Positions 1 to 8,831 of a stretch of 64,000 nucleotides of DNA are shown piece after piece (position 1 is the first letter of the stretch; every line of letters starts with the position of its first letter). The position numbers and the translations under genes are program-made. Origin of the DNA: Microbulbifer sp. MKSA007 (GTDB lineage: Bacteria > Pseudomonadota > Gammaproteobacteria > Pseudomonadales > Cellvibrionaceae); contig CP128433.1 of assembly GCA_032615215.1 (NCBI GenBank), positions 1,943,501-2,007,500 on the forward strand, given 5' to 3'. The notes below the pieces were generated by a model that did no database searches, had not been told where the DNA came from, and saw nothing but the letters and a program-made list of their open reading frames with translations.

Positions 1-987
1 CGCAAGGAGCTTTTAGCTTCTGTCGATATCGATGAGTCTGAATTGCAGGGCGTATCCGCATTTTCAGCAGTGAAGTACGGCCGCTTGTACCAGCGCGTGA
101 TGTGGCTGGCGCAAAATGAGTGGTTTGGCATGCTTAGCGGTGGAAGGGTCCGTTCCGGGTCTTTTCGTTTGTTGTGTCTGGCGGTGGTGAATTGTGCAAC
201 CCTACGCCAGGCGATTACGCTCTGTGCCGAATTTATGGAAATCTGCCGAGGTTTTAAGGTGAAGCCGGTACTCGGAGAAGGTGGCCATGGGCGCGAGCGG
301 GTTGAAATTTGCGGGATCAGTTCGCTGGGCAAAGGCGAATTTGAGCAGCTGCTGAATAACACGAGCCCCAGTGTGGTGCGTACAACCTTAGCGGTTTGGC
401 ACAGGTTTTATTGCTGGCTGGCAGGGCGGGAGATTCCGCTGGCCAGGCTGCACTTTTCATTTGCTTGCCCAGAAGAGTTTCGCAGTCTCGCGCAGAGTGA
501 GGCCAATGAGTTGTTATTTGAGCAGCCGTTTAATGCGCTCGAATACGATACCCGCTACCTGGAATACCCTGTGGTGCAAAGCCCGCAGATGGTTGAGGAC
601 TTTATTCGCACCGCTCCTTACCACCTGGTGATTAGCGACGGCAGTGCCAATAGTATCAAGACCAAAGTGAAAACCATTTTGAACCGGGACGTGAGTGAGT
701 CCATGCCTGCCGCTGAGGCGGTGGCGGAGAGGCTCAATATGTCGGTCACCACGTTGCGACGTCGCCTTCAGCAGGAGGGTACCTCCTACCAGAAGCTCAA
801 AGACGAATGTCGGATGGAAGCGGCTTTTCACTACCTCAGCTGCCCGGATCTTTCCAATGGGCAGATCGCAGAGATGCTTGGGTTCGATGAATCCAGTGCT
901 TTCTTCCGCGCCTTCAAAAAATGGACGGGAATTACGCCAGGCGAGTATCGCCGGGGTGGTCGCGCCGCAGCTGGCCTGGATATTTGA
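1..987 (+). CDS. AraC-family transcriptional regulator, 5' end outside window
   Basis: The frame is open from base 1, so the true start lies upstream; the TTG at 43 is only the first possible start inside the window. The visible ~329 residues have an N-terminal half resembling the arabinose-binding-type sensory domain of one AraC subgroup and a C-terminal double helix-turn-helix (about the last 95 residues), with the AraC signature around AEMLGFDESSAFFRAFKKW and a TPGEYR end. It is expected to be a cytoplasmic one-component regulator responding to a small molecule. The next gene, 178 bp downstream on the same strand, is an acyl-CoA dehydrogenase, so a role in lipid metabolism is possible, but that is inference from position only. 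Confidence 0.85.
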   Translation, partial: RKELLASVDIDESELQGVSAFSAVKYGRLYQRVMWLAQNEWFGMLSGGRVRSGSFRLLCLAVVNCATLRQAITLCAEFMEICRGFKVKPVLGEGGHGRERVEICGISSLGKGEFEQLLNNTSPSVVRTTLAVWHRFYCWLAGREIPLARLHFSFACPEEFRSLAQSEANELLFEQPFNALEYDTRYLEYPVVQSPQMVEDFIRTAPYHLVISDGSANSIKTKVKTILNRDVSESMPAAEAVAERLNMSVTTLRRRLQQEGTSYQKLKDECRMEAAFHYLSCPDLSNGQIAEMLGFDESSAFFRAFKKWTGITPGEYRRGGRAAAGLDI

Positions 988-1100
988 CTGGGCCAGTCAC
1001 CTTTTTTCATCCTCTCGCCTCGATTTGTCACCGCTTTGGACGGGTTTGGCCATAGAGGGGGCTGCTCGCTTACTACTATGATGAACCAATCTTAGAAATT

Positions 1101-1116
1101 AGTCATAAATATGACT
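1101..1116. promoter_or_regulatory. 7-bp inverted repeat, possible operator
   Basis: AGTCATA-AA-TATGACT is a perfect inverted repeat 50 bp upstream of the acyl-CoA dehydrogenase start. The position fits an operator. The binding protein is unknown; the upstream AraC gene is not an obvious candidate because AraC proteins usually bind direct repeats. Confidence 0.35.
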
Positions 1117-1165
1117 GGATGGTTTTGCCTCCGGTCCCAAACATAAGCGAATTGAGGTTATCAGG

Positions 1166-2959
1166 ATGACCGATATCAAAATGCCACTGCGTGATTTGCG
1201 TTTCGTAATGCGCGAGATGCTGGACTCAGAAAAGCATTATGAGTCACTTGGATATGAGGAGGCTACTCCTGATGTCGTGGATGCCATCCTGGAAGAGGGT
1301 GCAAAGTTTTGTGAAAACGTTATTGCACCGCTGAACCAAATTGGCGACCAGCAAGGTTGCACCTGGAAAGACGGTGAAGTTACTACCCCGGAAGGCTTTA
1401 AAGAAGCCTACCAGCAGTTTGTAGAGGGTGGCTGGGCTGCACTGCCTCACGATCCTGAGTACGGTGGCCAGGGCCTGCCGCCCTCGCTCGGCACTATCAT
1501 GAGCGAGATGGTTGGTACCGCCAACTGGTCCTGGGGCATGTACCCCGGCTTGTCCCACGGTGCGATGAACACCCTGGAAGAGCACGGTACTGAAGAGCAA
1601 AAGCAGGTTTACCTGACCAAGCTGGTTGAAGGTAGCTGGACCGGCACTATGTGTCTGACCGAGCCTCACTGCGGTACCGATCTGGGTATTTTGCGCACCA
1701 AGGCCGAGCCGAATGACGATGGCTCCTACGCGATTACCGGCACCAAGATCTTTATCTCCGCCGGTGAGCACGACATGACTGACAACATTGTTCATATCGT
1801 ACTCGCCCGCTTGCCAGACGCACCTGCTGGCACCAAGGGTATCTCCCTGTTTATCGTACCCAAGTTCCTGCCGAACGCTGACGGCTCTGCCGGTGAGCGC
1901 AACGGTGTGGTATGTGGTTCCCTCGAGCACAAAATGGGTATTCACGGCAACGCCACTGCAGTGCTGAACTTTGACGGTGCTAAAGGCTTCCTGATCGGCG
2001 AGCAGAATAAAGGCCTGAGCTATATGTTCACCTTTATGAACACTGCGCGCCTGGGCACTGCTCTGCAAGGCCTGGCTCACTCCGAGATCGGTTTCCAGAA
2101 GTCCCTGGCTTACGCAAAAGATCGCCTGCAAATGCGTTCTCTGTCCGGCGTGAAAAACCCGGAAGGCCCGGCTGACCCGATTATTGTTCACCCTGACGTG
2201 CGCCGCATGCTGATGACCCAGAAAGCCTTCTCTGAAGGTGGTCGTATGCTGGTTGTTAAGTGCGCACAGCTGGTTGATATCACTCACAAAGGCGATACTG
2301 ACGCGAAGAAAGCCGCTGACGATATGCTGGCTTTCCTGACGCCGATTGCAAAAGCATTTTTGACAGAAGCCGGTTTTGAATCTGCCAACCTGGGTATGCA
2401 GTGTTTCGGTGGCCACGGTTATATTGCCGAGTGGGGCGTGGAGCAGAACGTACGTGATGCGCGTATCTCCACTATCTATGAAGGCACCACTGGTATTCAG
2501 GCTCTGGACCTGTTGGGTCGTAAGGTTCTGATGACCCAGGGTGAATTGCTGCGCGGTTTCACCAAGCAGGTTCACAAATTCTGCCAGGCGGAAATTGATA
2601 ACGAAGCACTGGCGCCTTTCGTTGCTAAATTGCAAGAACTTAACAAGCAGTGGGGCGACCTGACCTTGCACGTTGGCGGCAAAGCTATGGAAAACCCTGA
2701 CGAAGTCGGTGCTGCTTCTGTAGATTACCTGATGTTCTCCGGTTACACCGTACTGGCCTTCCTGTGGGCACAGGCGGCTAAAGTTGCCAATGAAAAACTG
2801 GCAGCGGGCACTGGAGAAGAAGATTTCTACAAGGCGAAAATTACTACCGCGCGTTTCTTCTTCGAGCGTATCCTTCCTCGCACTTCCAGCCACGCAACGT
2901 CCATGTTGAGTGGAGCAGGCAACTTGATGGAATTGGATGCCGAGCATTTTGCATTCTGA
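1166..2959 (+). CDS. Acyl-CoA dehydrogenase with C-terminal extension (597 aa)
   Basis: FAD-dependent acyl-CoA dehydrogenase, first oxidative step of fatty acid beta-oxidation (acyl-CoA to trans-2-enoyl-CoA), passing electrons to ETF. At 597 aa it is longer than the classical ~380-aa enzymes and belongs to the long bacterial class with an extra C-terminal helical domain. Visible landmarks are the flavin/substrate motif CLTEPHCGTDLG near residue 170, QCFGGHGYIAE near 410 and IYEGTTGIQ near 436, whose Glu is in the catalytic-base position. The ATG at 1166 follows a GAGG-like site. Codon use is strongly biased, typical of a highly expressed gene here. A strong terminator follows at 2975. The exact chain-length specificity cannot be read from sequence. 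Confidence 0.92.
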   Translation: MTDIKMPLRDLRFVMREMLDSEKHYESLGYEEATPDVVDAILEEGAKFCENVIAPLNQIGDQQGCTWKDGEVTTPEGFKEAYQQFVEGGWAALPHDPEYGGQGLPPSLGTIMSEMVGTANWSWGMYPGLSHGAMNTLEEHGTEEQKQVYLTKLVEGSWTGTMCLTEPHCGTDLGILRTKAEPNDDGSYAITGTKIFISAGEHDMTDNIVHIVLARLPDAPAGTKGISLFIVPKFLPNADGSAGERNGVVCGSLEHKMGIHGNATAVLNFDGAKGFLIGEQNKGLSYMFTFMNTARLGTALQGLAHSEIGFQKSLAYAKDRLQMRSLSGVKNPEGPADPIIVHPDVRRMLMTQKAFSEGGRMLVVKCAQLVDITHKGDTDAKKAADDMLAFLTPIAKAFLTEAGFESANLGMQCFGGHGYIAEWGVEQNVRDARISTIYEGTTGIQALDLLGRKVLMTQGELLRGFTKQVHKFCQAEIDNEALAPFVAKLQELNKQWGDLTLHVGGKAMENPDEVGAASVDYLMFSGYTVLAFLWAQAAKVANEKLAAGTGEEDFYKAKITTARFFFERILPRTSSHATSMLSGAGNLMELDAEHFAF

Positions 2960-2974
2960 TCCCGCTCTGAAATG

Positions 2975-3005
2975 AAAACCGCCGGCAAATGCCGGCGGTT
3001 TTTTT
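2975..3005 (+). terminator. Intrinsic terminator after acyl-CoA dehydrogenase
   Basis: An 11-bp stem, AAACCGCCGGC/GCCGGCGGTTT with an AAAT loop, is followed by a run of T. Confidence 0.93.
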
Positions 3006-3040
3006 GTGAGTAATAAAGCGGCTTAAACGGAGAATTTCCG

Positions 3041-3376
3041 ATGCAATTGCCGGATTCAGTTCAAGAGCGCCTGTGTCACTTAGCTTGTTCGTACCCGCTG
3101 GCTCGGGTACAGTTCCGGCTGCCAGATGCCTGTGACTTCTATGTTTATGTCACCGAAGTATCTAAAAATTACAAAGTGATTTCCGAATTTGGTCAGACTG
3201 ATAATCCAGAACTAACATTGGAAATGGAAAACAGCACTCTCAGTGCTATATTGGACGGTCAATTAAGTGGGCGTCACGCCTTCCTTTTGGGGGATGTTCA
3301 ATATTCTGGAAATCGCGAGTTGGCCGCAGCATTGGCAGGTTTATTTCCTGCGAATAGTGAAGAGGGAGATCGGTAA
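3041..3376 (+). CDS. Small SCP2 sterol-transfer-like protein (111 aa)
   Basis: A 111-aa soluble protein with no signal peptide. The middle and end (about residues 60-103) follow the SCP2 pattern: a strand-forming stretch, then a run of residues leading to DGQLSGRHAFLLGDVQYSGN and an amphipathic helix with AALAGLFP. SCP2 domains bind acyl-CoA, sterol or other lipids. Its place between an acyl-CoA dehydrogenase and fadD supports a lipid-related role, though this remains inference. The start at 3041 has AGGAGAATTTCCG just upstream. The similarity is by eye and remote. Confidence 0.6.
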   Translation: MQLPDSVQERLCHLACSYPLARVQFRLPDACDFYVYVTEVSKNYKVISEFGQTDNPELTLEMENSTLSAILDGQLSGRHAFLLGDVQYSGNRELAAALAGLFPANSEEGDR

Positions 3377-3453
3377 AGAGAGGTTTTAAACCTTCTTTTT
3401 CACCGTCTCAAAGATACTACAAACAATAAATAAATTCTCGCTCGCCCAGAGAT

Positions 3454-5163
3454 ATGGCAGCTTTCGCCTATGGAGACGGAAGGTGTGGGCAAGCGACGAC
3501 AACAATCAGGAATGGGAGAAGAGAGTTGGACATTGATCGCAGCATACTTGATGTCTTTAAAGGCGCTTGCGCCAAATTCGGTGACCGGCCGGCTTTCACA
3601 TGCCTGGGGCGTACACTTTCAATCAATGATATTGACACGCTAAGTGGAAAATTCGCCTCTTATTTACAAAATCATACCGACTTGAAGCCCGGTGATCGCA
3701 TCGCTGTCCAGCTGCCCAACGTGCTGCAGTACCCAGTAGTTGTTTTTGGTGCACTGCGCGCAGGTTTGGTTGTAGTAAATACCAATCCGCTGTACACGCA
3801 GCGCGAGCTTAAGCACCAGCTGAATGATTCAGGGGCCAAGGCTCTGGTCGTACTGGCGAATATTGCCGATACCGCTGCTGCGGTGGTTGCTGAAACCGAT
3901 GTAAAACAAGTTATTGTTACTGAGATTGCGGACCTGCACAGTCCGCTGAAGCGTACCTTGATCAACAGTGTGGCGAAGTACGTTAAGAAAATGGTGCCCG
4001 AATTTTCGTTTGCCAATGAAGTTAGCTTCCGCGATGCAATGGCAAAAGGCGCTGAGCGTCCTCATAAGGATGTTGAGCGCACCAAAGAAGATATTGCAGT
4101 TCTGCAGTATACCGGCGGTACTACCGGGGTTGCCAAAGGGGCAATGCTGACTAATGGTAATCTGGTAGCGAATATGGAGCAGGTTCGTATCGCATTTGCC
4201 AGTGGTATGAAAGAAGGTGAGGAGTTCTATATTGCACCTTTGCCTCTTTACCATATCTACGCATTTACCATCCACTGCATGTGCCTTTTCTCCACGGGCA
4301 ACCACTCGTTGTTAGTGCCCAACCCGAGGGATATTCCGGGTTTTGTGAAGATGCTGAAAGGCCTGCGTTTCACTGGATTTGTTGGGCTCAATACCCTGTT
4401 CAATGGCCTGATGCGCAACAAGGATTTTGCTGAACTGGACTTCAGCAAATTGCACTCAACAGCTTCTGGTGGCATGGCGTTAACTCGCGATACGGCTAAG
4501 CGCTGGGAGGAAATGACCGGCTGTATGATCATGGAAGGTTACGGTATGACTGAAACCTCCCCGGTTGTTTCATTTAACCCTACTGATGGTGTTCAGCTGG
4601 GCACGGTGGGTGTTCCTGTTCCCGGCACCGAGGTCAAGGTTGTCGACGAGAATGGCAATGACCTGCCAAACAACTCTCCTGGCGAGCTGTGCGTGCGCGG
4701 ACCTCAGGTGATGAAAGGCTACTGGCAGCGTCCGGAAGCGACAGCGGATACCATCGACAGTGAAGGTTGGTTGAATACCGGCGATATGGCCGTTATTCAG
4801 GATGATGGTTACATCAAAATCGTAGATCGCAAGAAGGACATGATTATTGTATCCGGCTTCAATGTATATCCCAATGAGATTGAAGACGTGATCAGCGCGC
4901 ATCCGAAGGTCACTGAAGCTGCCGCTATCGGTATCCCGGATGAGAAAAGTGGTGAGCAGGTGAAGCTCTTCCTGGTGAAGGCTGATCCATCTTTGACCGA
5001 AGATGAAGTTGTCGCCTACTGCCGTGAGCATATGACGGCTTATAAAGTGCCGAAGCATGTGGAGTTCCGTGAGGACTTACCCAAAACTAATGTGGGCAAA
5101 ATCTTGCGCCGTGAACTTCGCGATGAAGAGTTGAAAAAGCTTGAGGCTACTAGCGCTGCTTAA
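3454..5163 (+). CDS. fadD: Long-chain fatty acid-CoA ligase FadD
   Basis: ATP-dependent long-chain acyl-CoA synthetase at the inner membrane, activating fatty acids for beta-oxidation via an acyl-AMP intermediate. It has the AMP-binding signature TGGTTGVAKGAM near residue 220, GYGMTETSPV near 362, and the FadD C-terminal motifs GWLNTGDMA, DRKKDMIIVSGFNVYP and NVGKILRRELR. Similarity to E. coli FadD is evident throughout from SILDVFKGACAKFGDRPAF onward. The first ~30 residues do not look like the usual FadD N-terminus (FW..YP.G.P), so the start is uncertain: the ATG at 3454 has a poor ribosome site, whereas a TTG at 3526 follows GGGAGAAGAGAG but would give a short N-terminus. An indel near 3470-3530 is possible. 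A terminator follows at 5195. Confidence 0.93.
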   Translation: MAAFAYGDGRCGQATTTIRNGRRELDIDRSILDVFKGACAKFGDRPAFTCLGRTLSINDIDTLSGKFASYLQNHTDLKPGDRIAVQLPNVLQYPVVVFGALRAGLVVVNTNPLYTQRELKHQLNDSGAKALVVLANIADTAAAVVAETDVKQVIVTEIADLHSPLKRTLINSVAKYVKKMVPEFSFANEVSFRDAMAKGAERPHKDVERTKEDIAVLQYTGGTTGVAKGAMLTNGNLVANMEQVRIAFASGMKEGEEFYIAPLPLYHIYAFTIHCMCLFSTGNHSLLVPNPRDIPGFVKMLKGLRFTGFVGLNTLFNGLMRNKDFAELDFSKLHSTASGGMALTRDTAKRWEEMTGCMIMEGYGMTETSPVVSFNPTDGVQLGTVGVPVPGTEVKVVDENGNDLPNNSPGELCVRGPQVMKGYWQRPEATADTIDSEGWLNTGDMAVIQDDGYIKIVDRKKDMIIVSGFNVYPNEIEDVISAHPKVTEAAAIGIPDEKSGEQVKLFLVKADPSLTEDEVVAYCREHMTAYKVPKHVEFREDLPKTNVGKILRRELRDEELKKLEATSAA

Positions 5164-5194
5164 GTCGCTATTTAGCTAAAGAGTTCAACCGCAT

Positions 5195-5227
5195 AAAAGG
5201 CCCTGCTGGAGACAGTGGGGCTTTTTT
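5195..5227 (+). terminator. Intrinsic terminator after fadD
   Basis: An imperfect stem (GCCC..CTG / CAG..GGGC, GAGA loop) is flanked by an A-run and ends in TTTTTT. Confidence 0.85.
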
Positions 5228-5346
5228 ATTGGTTTCGATTCACGGAGAGGCACCTGCAGCTAATGCAGGGTTGATGTTTGGGGAGGGAAATTTGGTGACA
5301 CCGAGGAGGTGCCACCAAGGAAAAGCGGGATGTTTATCCTGCTTGG

Positions 5347-7098
5347 TTATTTGCGGCTTTCGGCACTGGCGTCGCGAATAGCGCGGAACTCATTGCCTTC
5401 ATACCAGTTGGGCCAGTCGCGGCTGTTTGCCAGCTTCAGGCCCAATTGCAGGCCCAGCTGCAAATTCATAGCGGCGCCTTTCAGGTTCCAGTTGGGGTCG
5501 TACTCATCTCCCGGCTTGTGGTAGTGCTGGCTGAGATATTCCTTGTCCTTGGATTGTGCCCACTCCCGGCCGTGCTCATGGTTTTCGCTACCGGAATCAA
5601 AATACAGCATTGGCACGCCTTCTTTTGCCAGGCTGAAATGATCTGAGCGATAGAAGTAGCCGCGTTCCGGGTGCTCTTCAGCAGCCAGATAGCGGCCCTG
5701 TTTTTTGGCGGCTGCTTCTAAGAGATTTTCCAGCTCGCTGCTGCCGAAGCCAACGACGGTGATGTCTTTGGTGGGGCCCAAGACATTCATAGCGTCGAAG
5801 TTAAAGCCGGCAACCGTCTTTTCCAGAGGTTCAACTGGGTTAGCGGCATAGTATTTGGAGCCAAGTAAACCGGACTCTTCAGCAGTTACTGCAACGAATA
5901 CCAGGGAGCGATCAGCTTGATCCTCTTTCACTGCTTGGGCTGCAAGAGCAAGTAGTCCAGCGGTGCCGGTGGCATTGTCCACTGCGCCATTGAAGATATG
6001 GTCTTCGCCAGAAGCGTTTCGGTTGACCCCTAAGTGGTCCCAGTGGGCAGTGTAAACAATGGTTTCATCTGCGTACTTTTTGCCGGGTAACTTAGCAATA
6101 ACATTGCGAGAGTTGGACTTCTCAAGGCTGTTGCTGAGTTCGATGCTGGCTTTGAGTTCCAGTGACTTAGGCTTGAATCCAGATGCTTTTGCCGCTGCCA
6201 TTTCTTCGGCCAAGTCGAGACCTGCTGCCTGGAACAGATCCTTCGCTGCCTGGTTGGTGATCCAGGCCTCAATCGCCACGCGATCGATATTCTTATTTTC
6301 TGCTTCAAGGCTTACCTGGGCGCCAGACCAGGAGCCGCTCACTACTTCCCAGGGGTAACCGGCAGCGCCATTCTCATGGATAATAATGGCTCCTGCGGCG
6401 CCCTGACGGGCAGCTTCTTCAAACTTGTAGCTCCAGCGACCGTAGTAGGTCATGGCATTGCCATTAAATAGAGCCTCATCTTGGGTGGCATAGCCGGGGT
6501 CATTCACCAGAATGACTGCGGTTTTGCCTTCCATATCCAGACCTGCGTAGTCATTCCAGTTGTTTTCTGGAGCTACGATGCCGTAACCGACAAAAACCAA
6601 TTCGCTTTCATTGAGGCTGGATGCGCTGGTTTGGCGCTGGGTAAACGCGACCATGTCGTCAATAGGTTTTAGAACCTGGCCTACACCCTCGCCCTGAATA
6701 GTAAGGGGAGTGGATTGAATATCCATCTCTACAATGGGGACTTCCTGGAACCAGCTGGGGTTACCGTCGGAATCTACGGCACCAGGGGTAAGTCCGAGCG
6801 CCTTAAATTGCTCTGCCAGATAGTTTACCGTCAGCTCCTCACCTTTACTGGCGGGAGCGCGGCCTTCGAATTCATCGGAGGCCAATACGGCGACATGCTT
6901 GTGCAGGTCGGCAGCGACAGTATCAATTTGAGCCTTCTCAGCGGCTTCCAGATTGAGCTTTTCAGTGCTGTGCTCGATATGTTCTTTATGGGAGTGCGCT
7001 TGTGAGCTGACTTCTTCGTTGCCCTTGCTACAACCGCTGATAACACCGCCGATGGCTATAGCCAAGCCAAGGCGGCGCCAGGTGGTAGGAATTCGCAT
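5347..7098 (-). CDS. M28-family zinc metallopeptidase, lipoprotein (583 aa)
   Basis: Exported aminopeptidase-type hydrolase. The N-terminus is a lipoprotein signal: two Arg, a hydrophobic stretch, then VISGC with Cys23 as the acylated residue. A protease-associated (PA) insert is likely around residues 140-290. The M28 metal site is visible in order: AHWDHLG (His), GAVDNATG (bridging Asp), the catalytic and ligand Glu pair in VTAEESGLLGS, FNFDAMN (Asp) and RSDHFSL (His). All five ligands and the catalytic Glu are present, so it should be active, releasing N-terminal amino acids from peptides in the periplasm or at the cell surface. The short His-rich stretch after the lipobox (HSHKEHIEHS) could bind metal. 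It is transcribed alone. Confidence 0.9.
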   Translation of the reverse strand: MRIPTTWRRLGLAIAIGGVISGCSKGNEEVSSQAHSHKEHIEHSTEKLNLEAAEKAQIDTVAADLHKHVAVLASDEFEGRAPASKGEELTVNYLAEQFKALGLTPGAVDSDGNPSWFQEVPIVEMDIQSTPLTIQGEGVGQVLKPIDDMVAFTQRQTSASSLNESELVFVGYGIVAPENNWNDYAGLDMEGKTAVILVNDPGYATQDEALFNGNAMTYYGRWSYKFEEAARQGAAGAIIIHENGAAGYPWEVVSGSWSGAQVSLEAENKNIDRVAIEAWITNQAAKDLFQAAGLDLAEEMAAAKASGFKPKSLELKASIELSNSLEKSNSRNVIAKLPGKKYADETIVYTAHWDHLGVNRNASGEDHIFNGAVDNATGTAGLLALAAQAVKEDQADRSLVFVAVTAEESGLLGSKYYAANPVEPLEKTVAGFNFDAMNVLGPTKDITVVGFGSSELENLLEAAAKKQGRYLAAEEHPERGYFYRSDHFSLAKEGVPMLYFDSGSENHEHGREWAQSKDKEYLSQHYHKPGDEYDPNWNLKGAAMNLQLGLQLGLKLANSRDWPNWYEGNEFRAIRDASAESRK

Positions 7099-7280
7099 AA
7101 TTTTGTCCTGACAGTCTTGTTAGGAGGCAGATTATGCCTGATCTTGTCTTAACTAACGATATATCAGCGATCAGTGGAGAGTAGAGTGTGGCTGGGCCCA
7201 GAGCTATATTCCCGTTTTGGTAATTTAGTTGAATATGGTGACAGGGTTTGTGTTTGAGAGGTTTCAATAAAACTCGCCTT

Positions 7281-7311
7281 GGATAGGAGGCTCGGGCTTA
7301 GCCTCCTATCC
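7281..7311 (-). terminator. Perfect 12-bp hairpin between phospholipase and M28 genes
   Basis: GGATAGGAGGCT / AGCCTCCTATCC with a 7-base loop lies just downstream of the phospholipase gene on the minus strand. It is probably its terminator, but the T-rich tail is displaced (GGCGAGTTTTATTG), so it could instead be a transcript-end stabilising hairpin. Confidence 0.55.
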
Positions 7312-7342
7312 AGCCTAAACCCTCAAGTCGAGATTTTTGAGG

Positions 7343-8542
7343 TTAATTGTGCTGCCACTGGCCCTCAGTTATCTGGTCCTGATAGTTAATCCATACCTTG
7401 TCATAGCCAGTGGTTTCCTTGGCGCTTTTAAGGGCTTGGTTGTCCTGGCTATTGGTGGGGGCGGAAAACACGTAGTCATTGCCCAGTGCCTGGCACACCC
7501 CGGCACCATAAGAGAATGGGCCTGTTGAGGCGCTGACCAGCCAGCTACCGTCAGCCGTGTTCTTACATGCGAAGCTATATTGGTTGCTGCAGTTGGCATC
7601 ATTCCAGCGCCCGTTACCCCACTGCAAAGCGCAATCCTCATTGTTCAAGTTATTTGGCTCATTCTGATCCCATGACCAAATAGCTGCAGCGATGCGGCCA
7701 TCAGTCGTATTCATATTATCGAGATTGATTATGTTGTGACCTATAGCAAAGCCATTGCGCACATCGTCGGCTGTGATTCGTTCAATACCACCGCTAAAAA
7801 TTTCTCCTATAGTGCCAATAGTGGTGCTGTCTTCCCACACTCGACCGATTTCCCCTAATCCGGTGAAGGCCATGTTCTTCATGTCACCATTTCCAGAGCA
7901 GCCGCTATCTTTCCACACGACGACTTGTTTCCCTGCAGCAAGCACATCATTTTTTGTAAGGCTGCTGGGGATACTCTGGCAGCCGCCACTGTAGAAAATC
8001 TTATCCCCGAATCGATCGGTTATTTGGTTGTAGAGATCTTGATGGCGCCCATCAGAGTGGTCCTCGATATATAAAATGATGACTTCGTCCTGATTGGCGC
8101 TGTCATTTAGCCAGTCCTTTATTTCGTTAAATCCTTCAGTCGCATACTTATCATTGATACTGCAGAGCCCATGGCATAGAAGTAATCTTTTTGGGTAGGA
8201 AAAAAGGCTCTCCATTTTCGTTGTCCAATGGACATCCAGCTCTATAAAGCGAGCTCCCATGCGCAATTGATCTTTTATGGAATGCTCCTGTTGAGGGTCC
8301 AGGTAGCGGCATCCCACTGAGAAGTTACAGGCGCGATACACTTCTGAGTTGTAAGAATTGTGTGTCCCCAAAATATTGTTTTCACTCATGGGAGTGTGGT
8401 TGTCTATTTGACGCTGTAGATCCAAGGCTGTGCCTGTCCAGCTGTTTTGGAAATCAGAAATGCTATCGGCCCAAAGGGGGAGAGAGGCGAAGGAAAGTAC
8501 AAATAGAATCGATAGGATCATCTGTCTGATAGTGTGTTTCAT
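7343..8542 (-). CDS. Secreted PI-PLC X-domain-like phosphodiesterase with lectin-like tail (399 aa)
   Basis: It has a signal peptide (cleavage near residue 25, after LPLWA) followed by a PI-PLC X-type barrel. The two catalytic His of this family are visible: GTHNSYNS (His61) and LLLCHG (His124), with ELDVHW (Glu101, Asp103) between. The product should be exported and cleave a glycerophosphodiester lipid; the substrate cannot be told. After about residue 285 the sequence changes to a C-type-lectin-like signature: EPNN (295-298), EDC (302-304), WND (313-315), Cys318 and FAC (Cys326). This is followed by a stretch resembling the first half of such a domain (Cys350, SAPTN, WINYQD 384-389, EGQW 393-396). 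The halves are therefore in reversed order. Base composition is more AT-rich than in neighbouring housekeeping genes. Confidence 0.82.
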   Translation of the reverse strand: MKHTIRQMILSILFVLSFASLPLWADSISDFQNSWTGTALDLQRQIDNHTPMSENNILGTHNSYNSEVYRACNFSVGCRYLDPQQEHSIKDQLRMGARFIELDVHWTTKMESLFSYPKRLLLCHGLCSINDKYATEGFNEIKDWLNDSANQDEVIILYIEDHSDGRHQDLYNQITDRFGDKIFYSGGCQSIPSSLTKNDVLAAGKQVVVWKDSGCSGNGDMKNMAFTGLGEIGRVWEDSTTIGTIGEIFSGGIERITADDVRNGFAIGHNIINLDNMNTTDGRIAAAIWSWDQNEPNNLNNEDCALQWGNGRWNDANCSNQYSFACKNTADGSWLVSASTGPFSYGAGVCQALGNDYVFSAPTNSQDNQALKSAKETTGYDKVWINYQDQITEGQWQHN

Positions 8543-8831
8543 TATTTTTCTCCGGACTGAGTAGATACGCTACCTTTGCAGTAGACGCTAGTGAATATTT
8601 TTTAATTTTTATTGGTGTGTGGTGCCTTAAGGTACCGTTTTTATTATTTTTGCTTTTTACTACGAATTGGACTTTTTTGTCTATGTGAAGAGGGTTGGTT
8701 TCTTGTTGTTTTCTGGTGGCATCATAATTCTATTGATAATGGATGGGTTGTGTAGCTCTCTCAGCAATAAATTCCGATAAATTATTCAGGGTCTTTCCTT
8801 GCTTTAATTAACAAGCTGTATAAGGGGAATT

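Noticed and set aside
1244..2947. 567-codon open frame antisense to the acyl-CoA dehydrogenase
   Set aside because: It mirrors the codon bias of the real gene, has no family resemblance or ribosome site, and the sense strand is a clear conserved enzyme.
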